DNA from: an uncultured Clostridia bacterium | Lineage (GTDB): Bacteria > Bacillota > Clostridia > Christensenellales > Pumilibacteraceae | Direction of reading: 5' to 3' | DNA: 64,000 nucleotides | NCBI GenBank assembly: GCA_948440265.1 | Contig: CAOJOK010000002.1 | Location: 62,001 to 126,000, forward strand | Part shown: piece by piece, positions 8,579-16,873 of the stretch | Position numbering within the stretch: the stretch's first letter is position 1 | How the letters are laid out: each line of letters starts with the position of its first letter | Made by a program: the position numbers and the translations under genes | The notes under the pieces: model-generated | The model's input: only the letters and a program-made list of their open reading frames with translations | What the model was told of the DNA's origin: nothing | Database searches by the model: none

Positions 8579-11533
8579 TTACTCACTGCGTCCGCAGCAA
8601 TTTTTATATTTCTTTCCGCTGCCGCAAGGACACTGGTCGTTTCTGCGCGGCTCCTGCGCCTTGACTTCGGGCTGTTTCTTGCGCGGAGCAAGCTCTCTCG
8701 CGCCGTGCGTCGCGCTGGTTATTATCGGACGGTTTACGTTTCTGTCCACCTTTATCGCAACGGGTGCAAACATAACGTATCTCACCACTTCTTCGCGGAT
8801 GCGGTCAATCATATCGTCGAACATCTCGAAGCCTTCTTTCTTATATGCGATAACGGGGTCCTGCTGTCCGTACGCTTTAAGACCGATGCCGTGACGCAAC
8901 GCGTCCATAGCGTCGATATGCTCCATCCACTGGTCGTCTATGATGAGCAGCAGAGCCGTGCGTTCGAACTCCGCCTGGTCAAACGGTTCGGCGCCGTGCT
9001 GCTGCGCGTACTCCGTTACCTGCTCCATCTTAAACTTGTATGCCGCCTGCACCGCACCCAAAAGCTGTTCCTTGATTTCTTCTATCATCCACAGCTTGGC
9101 GCGCTCCTGCGTCAAAAATTCGGGTGTTTCGGGCAGAAGCTTCAAAGCTATCTCTTTGTTCAGCCCTTCCACATTCCACTCGTCCCAGTCGGTTTTGGGA
9201 TTGGTAAACGCGTCGACTATGATATTGACGCGGTCGCGCATCATATCTTCAATCTCGTCGTGAACGCTCTCTCCGAGCAAGACTTTATTGCGCTCCGTGT
9301 AGACGATTTCACGCTGCTTATTCATTACGTCGTCATATTCGAGGACCATTTTACGAGTGGTAAAGTTGCGCCCCTCGATGTTTCTCTGCGCGTTTGCAAT
9401 GCCGCGCGTAAGCATCTTCATTTCCATAGGCTCGTCTTCCGCCCAGTGGAACGCATCCGCAATACGCTTCATTCTGTCGCCGCCGAACAGACGAACGACG
9501 TCGTCTTCCATAGAAAGGTAGAACACGGAAGAACCCATATCGCCCTGACGTCCGGCACGTCCGCGAAGCTGATTGTCTATGCGGCGCGATTCGTGACGCT
9601 CGGTGCCGATAATACGCAATCCGCCGACTTCCAAAACCTTTGCTTTTTCGGCATCGGTATCGACTTTGAATTCTTCGTAATATTTCTTGTAGGTTTCTCT
9701 TGCCTGCAATACCTTTTCGTCGTCCGTATTGAAATACGACGTGGCATACGAAATTTCTTCTTCCGACACACCGTTGTCTCTCATACGCTTTTTGGCAAGA
9801 TATTCGGCGTTGCCGCCAAGCAGAATATCGGTACCGCGGCCTGCCATATTCGTGGCTATCGTCACGGCTTTGAGCTTGCCTGCCTGCGCTACAATCTCCG
9901 CTTCCTTTTCGTGATTCTTGGCGTTTAAAACGGTATGCGGAATTTTATCGGCGCGCAACAGATTGGACAGTTGTTCGCTCTTTTCCACGGTGGTAGTACC
10001 CACAAGCACGGGCTGACCGCGCTGATAACATTCTTCTATATCTTCCACAACGGCTTTGAGCTTGCCTTTCACCGTCGTAAAGACCTTGTCGTTTTCATCC
10101 ACTCTTTGCGGAGTCAGGTTGGTCGGAATTTCCACGACGTCGAGTCCGTAAATGCTCTTAAACTCGCCTTCTTCGGTCTTTGCCGTACCCGTCATACCTG
10201 CCAGCTTCTTATACAGGCGGAAATAGTTCTGGAAAGTTATGGTCGCAAGCGTCTTGTTTTCGTTGCGAATCATAACATTTTCTTTGGCTTCTATTGCCTG
10301 GTGCAAGCCGTCGCTGTAACGGCGCCCAACCATCAAACGTCCCGTGAATTCGTCGACGATTATGACTTCGTTGTTCTGCACGACGTAATCGACGTTGAGC
10401 TTCATAAGATAGTTGGCTCTCAACGCATTGTTGATATAATGGTTGATTTCGGTATTGTCTATGTCCGTGAGATTTTCTATATGATAGTGTTTTTCGGCAA
10501 GCTGTATACCGCCTTCGGTCAACGTAACCGATTTGTCCTTTTCGTCCACGGAATAGTCTCCGCGAAGGTCCTGCACAAATCTGTAAATTTTGAGCTCGTC
10601 TCCTTCCAGCTCGTCCTCGTCGACTTCCGTCTTGTTTTTGGTATTCACATAATTTTCGTATATGGAAACGAGTATCTTTCTTTCCAGTTCTTCGTCTTCG
10701 TCGAAAGTCTTTGCTCCGAAATACTTTCTCGCTTTCGCCTTGCCCCTGTCGGTCAGATACGGCGTCTTTTCCTTGCCCGTAATATCGAATTCGCGCTTCA
10801 GTCTTATTACGAAATCCTGCGCTTCCCTGTATGCGTCGCTCGACTTGTTTCCGCGTCCGGAGATTATAAGCGGAGTTCTCGCTTCGTCGATTAAAATGGA
10901 GTCAACTTCGTCGATTATCGCATAGTTCAATTCGCGCTGAACCCTTTCTTCCTTATATCTCGCCATATTGTCGCGCAGATAATCGAAGCCCAGCTCGTTA
11001 TTCGTCGCATAGGTAATGTCGCAGTTGTAAGCCGCACGCTTTTCGTCGGGAGACATTCCCGCAACCGCAACGCCTACCGACAGTCCCAAAAAGCGGTGAA
11101 CCTTGCCCATCCATTCCGCGTCGCGGCGGGCAAGATAGTCGTTGACGGTGACGATATGCACGCCTTTGCCCGTAAGCGCGTTCAAATATGCCGGAAGCGT
11201 GGAAACGAGAGTTTTACCTTCGCCCGTGCGCATCTCGGCTATTCTGCCCTGATGCAGACACACGCCGCCGATAAGCTGAACGTGGAAGTGTCTCATACCG
11301 AGCACTCTGTCCGCCGCTTCTCTGACGAGCGCATACGCTTCGGGAAGTATATCTTCCAAGGTTTCGTAGTTCTCCGTTATGCGCTTTCTGAACTCGTCGG
11401 TCTTGGCTTTAAGCTGTTCGTCCGACTTCATTCTGTACTCGTCGGCGAACGTCTCCACCTTATCCGCAATAGCATTCAAACGCTTGACGTGCTTGCGATT
11501 GTCTCTGTTTGTCAAAAATGAAAATAATCCCAT
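8579..11533 (-). CDS. secA: Preprotein translocase ATPase SecA
   Basis: A 984-residue motor of the Sec pathway. It has Walker A 'MRTGEGKTL', Walker B region 'IIDEVDSILIDEAR', a preprotein-crosslinking domain, the second nucleotide-binding fold ('TNMAGRGTDI', 'GRAGRQGD'), helical scaffold and wing domains, and the zinc-binding tail 'CPCGSGKKYKNCC' used for SecB/ribosome contact. It is somewhat longer than E. coli SecA, with acidic insertions around 'EVDEDELEGDELK'. It starts nine bases after pheA stops. Confidence 0.97.
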   Translation of the reverse strand: MGLFSFLTNRDNRKHVKRLNAIADKVETFADEYRMKSDEQLKAKTDEFRKRITENYETLEDILPEAYALVREAADRVLGMRHFHVQLIGGVCLHQGRIAEMRTGEGKTLVSTLPAYLNALTGKGVHIVTVNDYLARRDAEWMGKVHRFLGLSVGVAVAGMSPDEKRAAYNCDITYATNNELGFDYLRDNMARYKEERVQRELNYAIIDEVDSILIDEARTPLIISGRGNKSSDAYREAQDFVIRLKREFDITGKEKTPYLTDRGKAKARKYFGAKTFDEDEELERKILVSIYENYVNTKNKTEVDEDELEGDELKIYRFVQDLRGDYSVDEKDKSVTLTEGGIQLAEKHYHIENLTDIDNTEINHYINNALRANYLMKLNVDYVVQNNEVIIVDEFTGRLMVGRRYSDGLHQAIEAKENVMIRNENKTLATITFQNYFRLYKKLAGMTGTAKTEEGEFKSIYGLDVVEIPTNLTPQRVDENDKVFTTVKGKLKAVVEDIEECYQRGQPVLVGTTTVEKSEQLSNLLRADKIPHTVLNAKNHEKEAEIVAQAGKLKAVTIATNMAGRGTDILLGGNAEYLAKKRMRDNGVSEEEISYATSYFNTDDEKVLQARETYKKYYEEFKVDTDAEKAKVLEVGGLRIIGTERHESRRIDNQLRGRAGRQGDMGSSVFYLSMEDDVVRLFGGDRMKRIADAFHWAEDEPMEMKMLTRGIANAQRNIEGRNFTTRKMVLEYDDVMNKQREIVYTERNKVLLGESVHDEIEDMMRDRVNIIVDAFTNPKTDWDEWNVEGLNKEIALKLLPETPEFLTQERAKLWMIEEIKEQLLGAVQAAYKFKMEQVTEYAQQHGAEPFDQAEFERTALLLIIDDQWMEHIDAMDALRHGIGLKAYGQQDPVIAYKKEGFEMFDDMIDRIREEVVRYVMFAPVAIKVDRNVNRPIITSATHGARELAPRKKQPEVKAQEPRRNDQCPCGSGKKYKNCCGRSE

Positions 11534-11542
11534 AAATCGGTC

Positions 11543-12349
11543 TTATGCCTCCGCATTGTTAATATCGTCATACCTGCCCAAAAACTTCACGGTCGCCGCA
11601 CTGTTTCTCAAAGAATCGAGCAGCTTTTTCAATGCCGCGTCGCCGCTTGTTTCCGGCAAGATAAAATCTACAAAAAATATATAGTCGCCGAGTCCCGACT
11701 TTGACGGTCTGGACTCTATCCGAGTCATATTCATTCGCGCGTTTTCGAACAGTTTGAGCACGGACAGCAGTCCGCCAGGACGGTTCTCCGCTCCGAAAAT
11801 CACGCCGGCTCTTCCGCCTTTGCCGCAAGGCGTTTTTCTCAATCTTATAAACCGCGTACTGTTGTGTTTATAATCCTCTATGCCCTGCGCCAAAACCGCC
11901 TGACCGCTCTTTGCCGCGCCTGCGACGGCGGCTTGCCGCTCGTCCTCTATCAGATTGAGCGCATAGCTTGTGGACAGCGTGGGCAATAGTTCGGCATTCG
12001 GCAGATTCTCCGACAGCCACTTTCCGCACTGCGCAAGCGCCTGCGGATGAGAATATACTCTCTCTATATTTTGCACCGCCGCACCCGATATAGATATGAG
12101 ATTATGTCGAATCGGCAAAACTATTCGCGAACAGATATACAGGTCGAAATCGACGAGAGCGTCTTCGGTCGCAGTCACGGCGCCTTCCACGCTGTTTTCT
12201 GCAGGCAGTACACATTCGTCGCACTCGCCCGAAACTACCGCCGCGGCGGCTTCGCGCACCGTCTTATATCCGACCGTGCAATCGCAGGCGAACTCCTTGC
12301 AGGCAGCAAAGGAATGAGAATATTCGTCTCCGAGATAAGCCGTTCTCAC
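11543..12349 (-). CDS. pheA: Prephenate dehydratase
   Basis: A 268-residue protein. The periplasmic-binding-like catalytic domain (1-~180) includes 'ENSVEGAVTATEDAL' and the catalytic 'NSTRF' segment. It is followed by a C-terminal ACT domain with 'RPGGLLSVLKLF' and 'IESRP' that binds phenylalanine for feedback inhibition. It converts prephenate to phenylpyruvate. No chorismate mutase domain is fused. It starts by ATGA overlap with the Rho-like gene, an unusual neighbour for an amino-acid biosynthesis enzyme. Confidence 0.94.
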   Translation of the reverse strand: MRTAYLGDEYSHSFAACKEFACDCTVGYKTVREAAAAVVSGECDECVLPAENSVEGAVTATEDALVDFDLYICSRIVLPIRHNLISISGAAVQNIERVYSHPQALAQCGKWLSENLPNAELLPTLSTSYALNLIEDERQAAVAGAAKSGQAVLAQGIEDYKHNSTRFIRLRKTPCGKGGRAGVIFGAENRPGGLLSVLKLFENARMNMTRIESRPSKSGLGDYIFFVDFILPETSGDAALKKLLDSLRNSAATVKFLGRYDDINNAEA

Positions 12350-13569
12350 TTCAATAGTTTCTCCGTTTCTTCACGCGTGGCGCAATTGGATATTATGAAC
12401 TCCGCAGTCTGCCTGTCCATTGTCTGCAAGGTGCGTAATAAAGGATAGTCGTTTCGGTCGGTTTTCACGGACGAGAGCTTATAGTTCACAACGGGCGTAC
12501 CGCCGTCGTTTTCGAAACGCACTTTCGCGTCCGCAAAACTCGTCAAAAGTCCGAGCGTTCTTCTATCCATTATGTCCTCGTTTACAGATGCGAATACCGT
12601 AACGCTTCCGCCGTCTATACTGCAAGCGCACGCAAGCAGTTTTCTTGCAAGTCCGATGTTCTTGCAGGCTTCCATATTGTCTACTATGACGACAATATCG
12701 GCTTTCTCCTCCACTTTGCGATATACCGTTTCGACAGCCATTTCCAAAGTGTATTCCACGAACTCCTCGTCAAGGTCGAAGGCACAAGCGAACACGCCGT
12801 CTTTTTCCTGCAGTATTTCGGCGTTTTCCGGAGTGGCGTCGAGATAGAGAGAAATCGTTTCATAACCGCTTTCACGCAACGTATCGGCAAGACGAACGTT
12901 GAAATCGGTAAGACTTGTCAGACCGTCGTGAGCAAGCAGCACTCTCGAACCTTTCTTTAAAGGTGCGGCAAGCGCAAGCGCTCTGATATTGTTCCTGTCT
13001 CCCCACAGATTCAACGACTCGCTCGGCACCAATCTGCGGCGTGCGATTATGTCCGCCGCCCTGTGCTCGTTCAGCTTTTTGCCGTTTACGGTGTTTATCT
13101 CTGCGGTTATTTTCATTCGCGTTTCGGGATTCACGACAAACTTGCCTGCCACCCTGTCCCCGAATTTCAGCTGTGCCGCGCAAACAAAATCTTCGCTTAC
13201 GAAAATATCGTCGACGTGCGGCGTCAGGTGCGTGCAGACAATGCCGTCCTCGTCCTTGTACGGGCGGAACCAGCCGACAAAGTCCTGATAGAACGCGTCC
13301 GGCTTTTCGACAAACGGACCGAAACTGTCCCTGTCTCTCTGCTCTATACGAGACTTGTCCAAAATGCCGACACGACTTTTGGGCGCAAGCAACTCGCTAG
13401 GGACGTTTCTTTCGGCTTCGATTTCTTTCAATCTCTTATATACGGCTTTTTCCAAAGCTTCTTTCGGCATAGTCGTAGGTCCGCGCACGCCTATTTGTTT
13501 GGCGAATTCACGGAGCTGATTTATAGCTATGGACTTTATTTCCGCGTGAGTGTAAATCCTGAAAGCCAT
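12346..13569 (-). CDS. Rho-like protein without a Walker A motif
   Basis: A 407-residue protein starting at ATG 13569 (GGAGG upstream). A SAP/Rho_N-like helical domain (about 7-48, 'HAEIKSIAINQLREFAKQIG') is followed by a segment matching Rho's RNA-binding region and a RecA-like core. In true Rho the P-loop reads 'APPKAGKT' after 'GKGQR'. Here the aligned residues after 'LKKGSRV' are 'LLAHDGLTSLT' (211-221), with no GKT. The Walker B strand ('ADIVVIVDNMEACKN') and 'DGGSVTVFASV' still align. ATP hydrolysis is therefore unlikely. It heads the pheA-secA-prfB operon. It may be an RNA-binding regulator or a decayed Rho paralogue. Confidence 0.8.
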   Translation of the reverse strand: MAFRIYTHAEIKSIAINQLREFAKQIGVRGPTTMPKEALEKAVYKRLKEIEAERNVPSELLAPKSRVGILDKSRIEQRDRDSFGPFVEKPDAFYQDFVGWFRPYKDEDGIVCTHLTPHVDDIFVSEDFVCAAQLKFGDRVAGKFVVNPETRMKITAEINTVNGKKLNEHRAADIIARRRLVPSESLNLWGDRNNIRALALAAPLKKGSRVLLAHDGLTSLTDFNVRLADTLRESGYETISLYLDATPENAEILQEKDGVFACAFDLDEEFVEYTLEMAVETVYRKVEEKADIVVIVDNMEACKNIGLARKLLACACSIDGGSVTVFASVNEDIMDRRTLGLLTSFADAKVRFENDGGTPVVNYKLSSVKTDRNDYPLLRTLQTMDRQTAEFIISNCATREETEKLLK

Positions 13570-13611
13570 ATGTCCTCCCGTAAAAATAAACGATTTCGAA
13601 CAATCTTTTAT

Positions 13612-13640
13612 ATTATAAGGCAAAATCGGTAAAAAAGCAA
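13612..13640 (-). promoter_or_regulatory. Promoter of the Rho-like/pheA/secA operon
   Basis: Minus strand: -35 TTGCTT, 17-base spacer, -10 TATAAT, with TCAAACAC just upstream of the -35. It starts an apparent eight-gene transcription unit ending at mrp. Confidence 0.7.
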
Positions 13641-13662
13641 GTGTTTGACAAAATTATTGAAC

Positions 13663-15210
13663 CTATATACCGCGCACGTCCAGCACGTCGCCGCAAATAC
13701 TTTCGGCAAATTCGCGCTCGTGACTTACAAGCAGCACCGCTCCTTTATAATCTTTCAAAGCCGTTTTAAGCGATTCCTTGGCGCGCACGTCAAGATGATT
13801 GGTGGGCTCGTCCAAAATCAAAAGATTGGTGGGCGTATTCGTCAGCACCGTCAATTTCACTCTGACCTGTTCTCCGCCGGAAAGCTCTCGGATAGGTTTG
13901 ACCGCAAGGTCGTTTTTAATGCCCGACAGAGCCAGCGTATTGCGTATCTGTTTGGAGTCCAGTCTCGGCAGGCGGTCGGAAACGTATGTGACGGCGTTTA
14001 TAGTTCCGTCGGCGAAATTCGGCTCCTGCTCTATATATCCGATTTTTACAAACGGATGAAAGCGGTAACTGCCGCCGAGCGGTTTCAAAAGTCCCGTCAA
14101 CGTCTTGACAAGCGTCGTTTTACCGACGCCGTTCGTGCCGCGTATCCAAAGCTTGTCGTCCGATTTGAGATGTATGTTCAAGGGCGGCAGCAGCGGAAAA
14201 TCATAGCCTATTTCCAAAGAGTCCGCGACAATCAAATCGCGCGTGTGAAGCTCGACATACGGAAAGGAAAATACCGCGTCGTAAATAACGGACGGCTTTT
14301 TTATGCGCTCCATTTTTTCCAACTGCTTTTTACGGGCATTCGCCATACCTGCAGTTGCCGCGCGCGCCTTATTGCGGTTTATATAATCTTCCATTTTTTC
14401 GATTTCGCGCTGCTGCCGTATATAGCTTTCTTCATACTGCTTGGCTTTCTGCTCGCGTTGAGCCAGATACGACACATAGTTTCCGCCGTACTTTTCTATC
14501 CTGCCGTTTTCGATACCGACAATGAATTTCGATACTCTATTTAAAAAATCGGTGTCGTGCGATATGACGAGAAAAGTGCCTTTGAAGGAATTGAGAAAAT
14601 CTATAAGCCACTCTATGTGTTCGACGTCGAGAAAGTTCGTCGGCTCGTCCAAAAGCATTAAATCGGGTTTTTCCAGCAGCAGCCGCGACAGCATAAGTTT
14701 TGCGCGCTGTCCTCCGCTCAAATTCGCAATCGGCGTATCATAGCCGTAAGCTCCGACGCCAAGACCGTTGGCGACCTTTTTGACGGTCGCGTCCAAATCG
14801 AAAAAGCCTTCGTCCGTGAGCCGCTCCAAAAGAGAGTTGCTCTTGTCTATAAGCCGTTCGAGTTCTTCCGAGTCCGTCGTCTCGCCCATTTTTTCGTACA
14901 GCTTTTCCAGCCGCGCGTTCATTTCGTGCAGACGGGAAAAAGAATCGGTAAGGTATTCCATAACCGTTTTGTTTCTGTCTATATCGGCGTGCTGGTCGAG
15001 ATATCCCCGACTGCACGACGAATTCCACTTGACCAGCCCGTCGTCCTGCACAAGACGCCCTGCAAGTATGTTTATGAACGTGGACTTTCCTGCGCCGTTC
15101 AAACCCACTACGCCTATATGCTCGCCGTTCATAACCGTCAAATCGGCTTTCTCGAATAATATTTTGTTATCGAACGTATGCGATAAGCCCTTTATTTCCA
15201 AAATACTCAT
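13663..15210 (-). CDS. ABC-F family ATPase
   Basis: A 515-residue soluble protein with two ABC domains. Walker A motifs are 'GLNGAGKST' and 'GTNGVGKTT'; signatures are 'LSGGQRAKLMLSRLLL' and 'LSGGEQVRVKLTVL'; each has 'LLDEPTNFLD' or 'LDEPTNHLD'. A charged linker (about 240-300) joins them. No transmembrane part exists, as expected for ABC-F factors, which bind the ribosomal E site and act in translation or antibiotic protection. Subfamily cannot be decided by eye; a housekeeping YdiF/Uup-like role is as likely as resistance. Confidence 0.93.
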   Translation of the reverse strand: MSILEIKGLSHTFDNKILFEKADLTVMNGEHIGVVGLNGAGKSTFINILAGRLVQDDGLVKWNSSCSRGYLDQHADIDRNKTVMEYLTDSFSRLHEMNARLEKLYEKMGETTDSEELERLIDKSNSLLERLTDEGFFDLDATVKKVANGLGVGAYGYDTPIANLSGGQRAKLMLSRLLLEKPDLMLLDEPTNFLDVEHIEWLIDFLNSFKGTFLVISHDTDFLNRVSKFIVGIENGRIEKYGGNYVSYLAQREQKAKQYEESYIRQQREIEKMEDYINRNKARAATAGMANARKKQLEKMERIKKPSVIYDAVFSFPYVELHTRDLIVADSLEIGYDFPLLPPLNIHLKSDDKLWIRGTNGVGKTTLVKTLTGLLKPLGGSYRFHPFVKIGYIEQEPNFADGTINAVTYVSDRLPRLDSKQIRNTLALSGIKNDLAVKPIRELSGGEQVRVKLTVLTNTPTNLLILDEPTNHLDVRAKESLKTALKDYKGAVLLVSHEREFAESICGDVLDVRGI

Positions 15211-15219
15211 AATGTATTC

Positions 15220-15249
15220 ATTTTACTACATTCCGCCGACCGCGGTCAA
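15220..15249 (-). promoter_or_regulatory. Promoter of the ABC-F gene
   Basis: Minus strand: -35 TTGACC, 18-base spacer, -10 TAAAAT. AAACGGC directly precedes the -35. Confidence 0.65.
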
Positions 15250-15260
15250 GCCGTTTCGCG

Positions 15261-15294
15261 AAAAAGACGGAATCGCCTTTCGACGATTCCGTCT
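15261..15294 (-). terminator. Terminator of the surface-protein operon
   Basis: An 11-bp perfect stem (AGACGGAATCG / CGATTCCGTCT) with an eight-base loop is followed on the minus strand by TTTT. It closes the operon ending at 15326; T residues on the other side make it usable in both directions. Confidence 0.85.
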
Positions 15295-15325
15295 TTGTTT
15301 TATTGCACTGTTTCAAATCATTATA

Positions 15326-16747
15326 TCAGTATTCTGCGTTGTATTTGAACGTAGTGGGCAACTGACCTTTGTTATCGGAAATAACGCCGTTATTGCTTCC
15401 GATTGTAACCGCATTCCACTGGTCTTCGGTACCCGCAAAGTGTACGGTAAAGCTGCCCGTGGAGCCTGCGCCGTCGGTCGGAGAACCGGACCAGCCGCCG
15501 AAAGCCGCACCCTTGATTTCCGTCAGCGTGGAAGGAATCCATATTTCGACAAGCGAATCGCATCTCATAAACGTCTCGTCCCAAATGCAGGTAATGGGAG
15601 CATATATTTTGACTCTCTGCAAACTCAAAGACCAGGCGAACATACCGTAGTTAAAGCTGGTAACGCTTGCGGGAACCACAAACTCGGTCAATTTAGCCGC
15701 TCTTGCCGCATCGGAGTTTGCGCTGAAAGAGAATGCTCCTCTGCCGAGATAAGTGACACCGCAATCTTCCGCCCATTCGAAAGAAGCAAGCTCGCTGCAA
15801 TCGCCGAAAGACCAGTCGCCGACGCTTTGCAAATTGGCATTTGTCTTTACCGAAGCAAGAGCCGCGCAGCCCTTAAATGCGTTATTGCCTATCTTAATCA
15901 TTTCATCGCCGAGAACAAGCGAAGTTATGGTTTTATTATCCTTAAAGCCTTCTTCCGCAATTTCAATGACGGGGAAATAATCTTCTTCTTCGTCGCTGTA
16001 ATACTGCGACGCAATTACAACTGCGCCCGATACCGCCGTTTCACCGTCGCGCACTCTGAACGCGTCACGCGTTTCCGCTTCGTCGCCTTCACCGACGACT
16101 ATCTGCGTAAGCGTGTATGTAAGACCTGCGGTGGAAACTTCGACCGGCACTTCTTCTTCAAGCGTGCCTGCTTTTACCGTCAAAGTCGTCTTACCCGTGG
16201 CAACTGCGGTTGCGGTAACTTTATTTCCCGCAACGGCAACGGTCACTATTTTGTCGTCGGCGGATTCACAGCTTATTGCTTCCGTCGAATTTGCAAGCGT
16301 TACGTTGATTTCCGCCGTTGCCAGTTCTCCGCCGTTTTCCATAACGAGAAACTCTTTATCCACCGAAATGCTCGCAACGGGTTTGGCGGTGACCGTAACT
16401 TTGCAGGTTGCGGTCTTTGTTCCGACTTTTGCTGTTATGTTTGTTTCGCCTGCCGCAACGGCGGTAACAGTGGCGGTATTTCCGTTTGCCGTTACCGTAG
16501 CGGCGCTCTTGTTAGACGAATCGAAAACGGCTTTTTCCGTGCTGTTCTTGACGGTAGCCGTAAGAGTCACTGTCTTTCCTTCTTCGACGGTTGCTTCCGT
16601 CTTATCCAGCGTCACCGAAATTTCCGGTTCGGGCTTGGGGTCGGGATTCGGATTGGGTTTAGGGTCGCCGCACGCCACAAGCGCAAGCATACACACGGCA
16701 AGTGCGCAGGAAAGCGCAACCGCAAATATCTTTTTAATGTTTTTCAT
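15326..16747 (-). CDS. Lipoprotein with Big_2 Ig-like domains and leucine-rich repeats
   Basis: A 473-residue protein. A signal peptide with lipobox LVAC (Cys26) and a Pro/Asn/Lys linker lead into two Big_2-type domains (about 42-115 and 120-205, e.g. 'VTLDKTEATVEEGKTVTLTATV'). A BspA-like LRR_5 region follows, with units such as 'IEIAEEGFKDNKTITSLVLG' and 'KIGNNAFKGCAALASV'. Such proteins usually sit on the cell surface and bind host or plant glycans or proteins. It is the last gene of the GH3 operon (126-base gap). GGAGG precedes ATG 16747. Confidence 0.9.
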   Translation of the reverse strand: MKNIKKIFAVALSCALAVCMLALVACGDPKPNPNPDPKPEPEISVTLDKTEATVEEGKTVTLTATVKNSTEKAVFDSSNKSAATVTANGNTATVTAVAAGETNITAKVGTKTATCKVTVTAKPVASISVDKEFLVMENGGELATAEINVTLANSTEAISCESADDKIVTVAVAGNKVTATAVATGKTTLTVKAGTLEEEVPVEVSTAGLTYTLTQIVVGEGDEAETRDAFRVRDGETAVSGAVVIASQYYSDEEEDYFPVIEIAEEGFKDNKTITSLVLGDEMIKIGNNAFKGCAALASVKTNANLQSVGDWSFGDCSELASFEWAEDCGVTYLGRGAFSFSANSDAARAAKLTEFVVPASVTSFNYGMFAWSLSLQRVKIYAPITCIWDETFMRCDSLVEIWIPSTLTEIKGAAFGGWSGSPTDGAGSTGSFTVHFAGTEDQWNAVTIGSNNGVISDNKGQLPTTFKYNAEY

Positions 16748-16873
16748 ACTAAATATCCTCCAAAATTTATATATCTTTTACAGCAAACATTCTTTTACAA
16801 TAAAATTTTTATCGGTTTTTATATCCTCCTTACGGAATTGAATTTTATTAAAACTGACCTGCATTCGGCTTTG

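Noticed and set aside
12346-13569. Calling the Rho-like gene a normal rho
   Set aside because: The Walker A motif is not present at the aligned position, so the standard function cannot be assumed.
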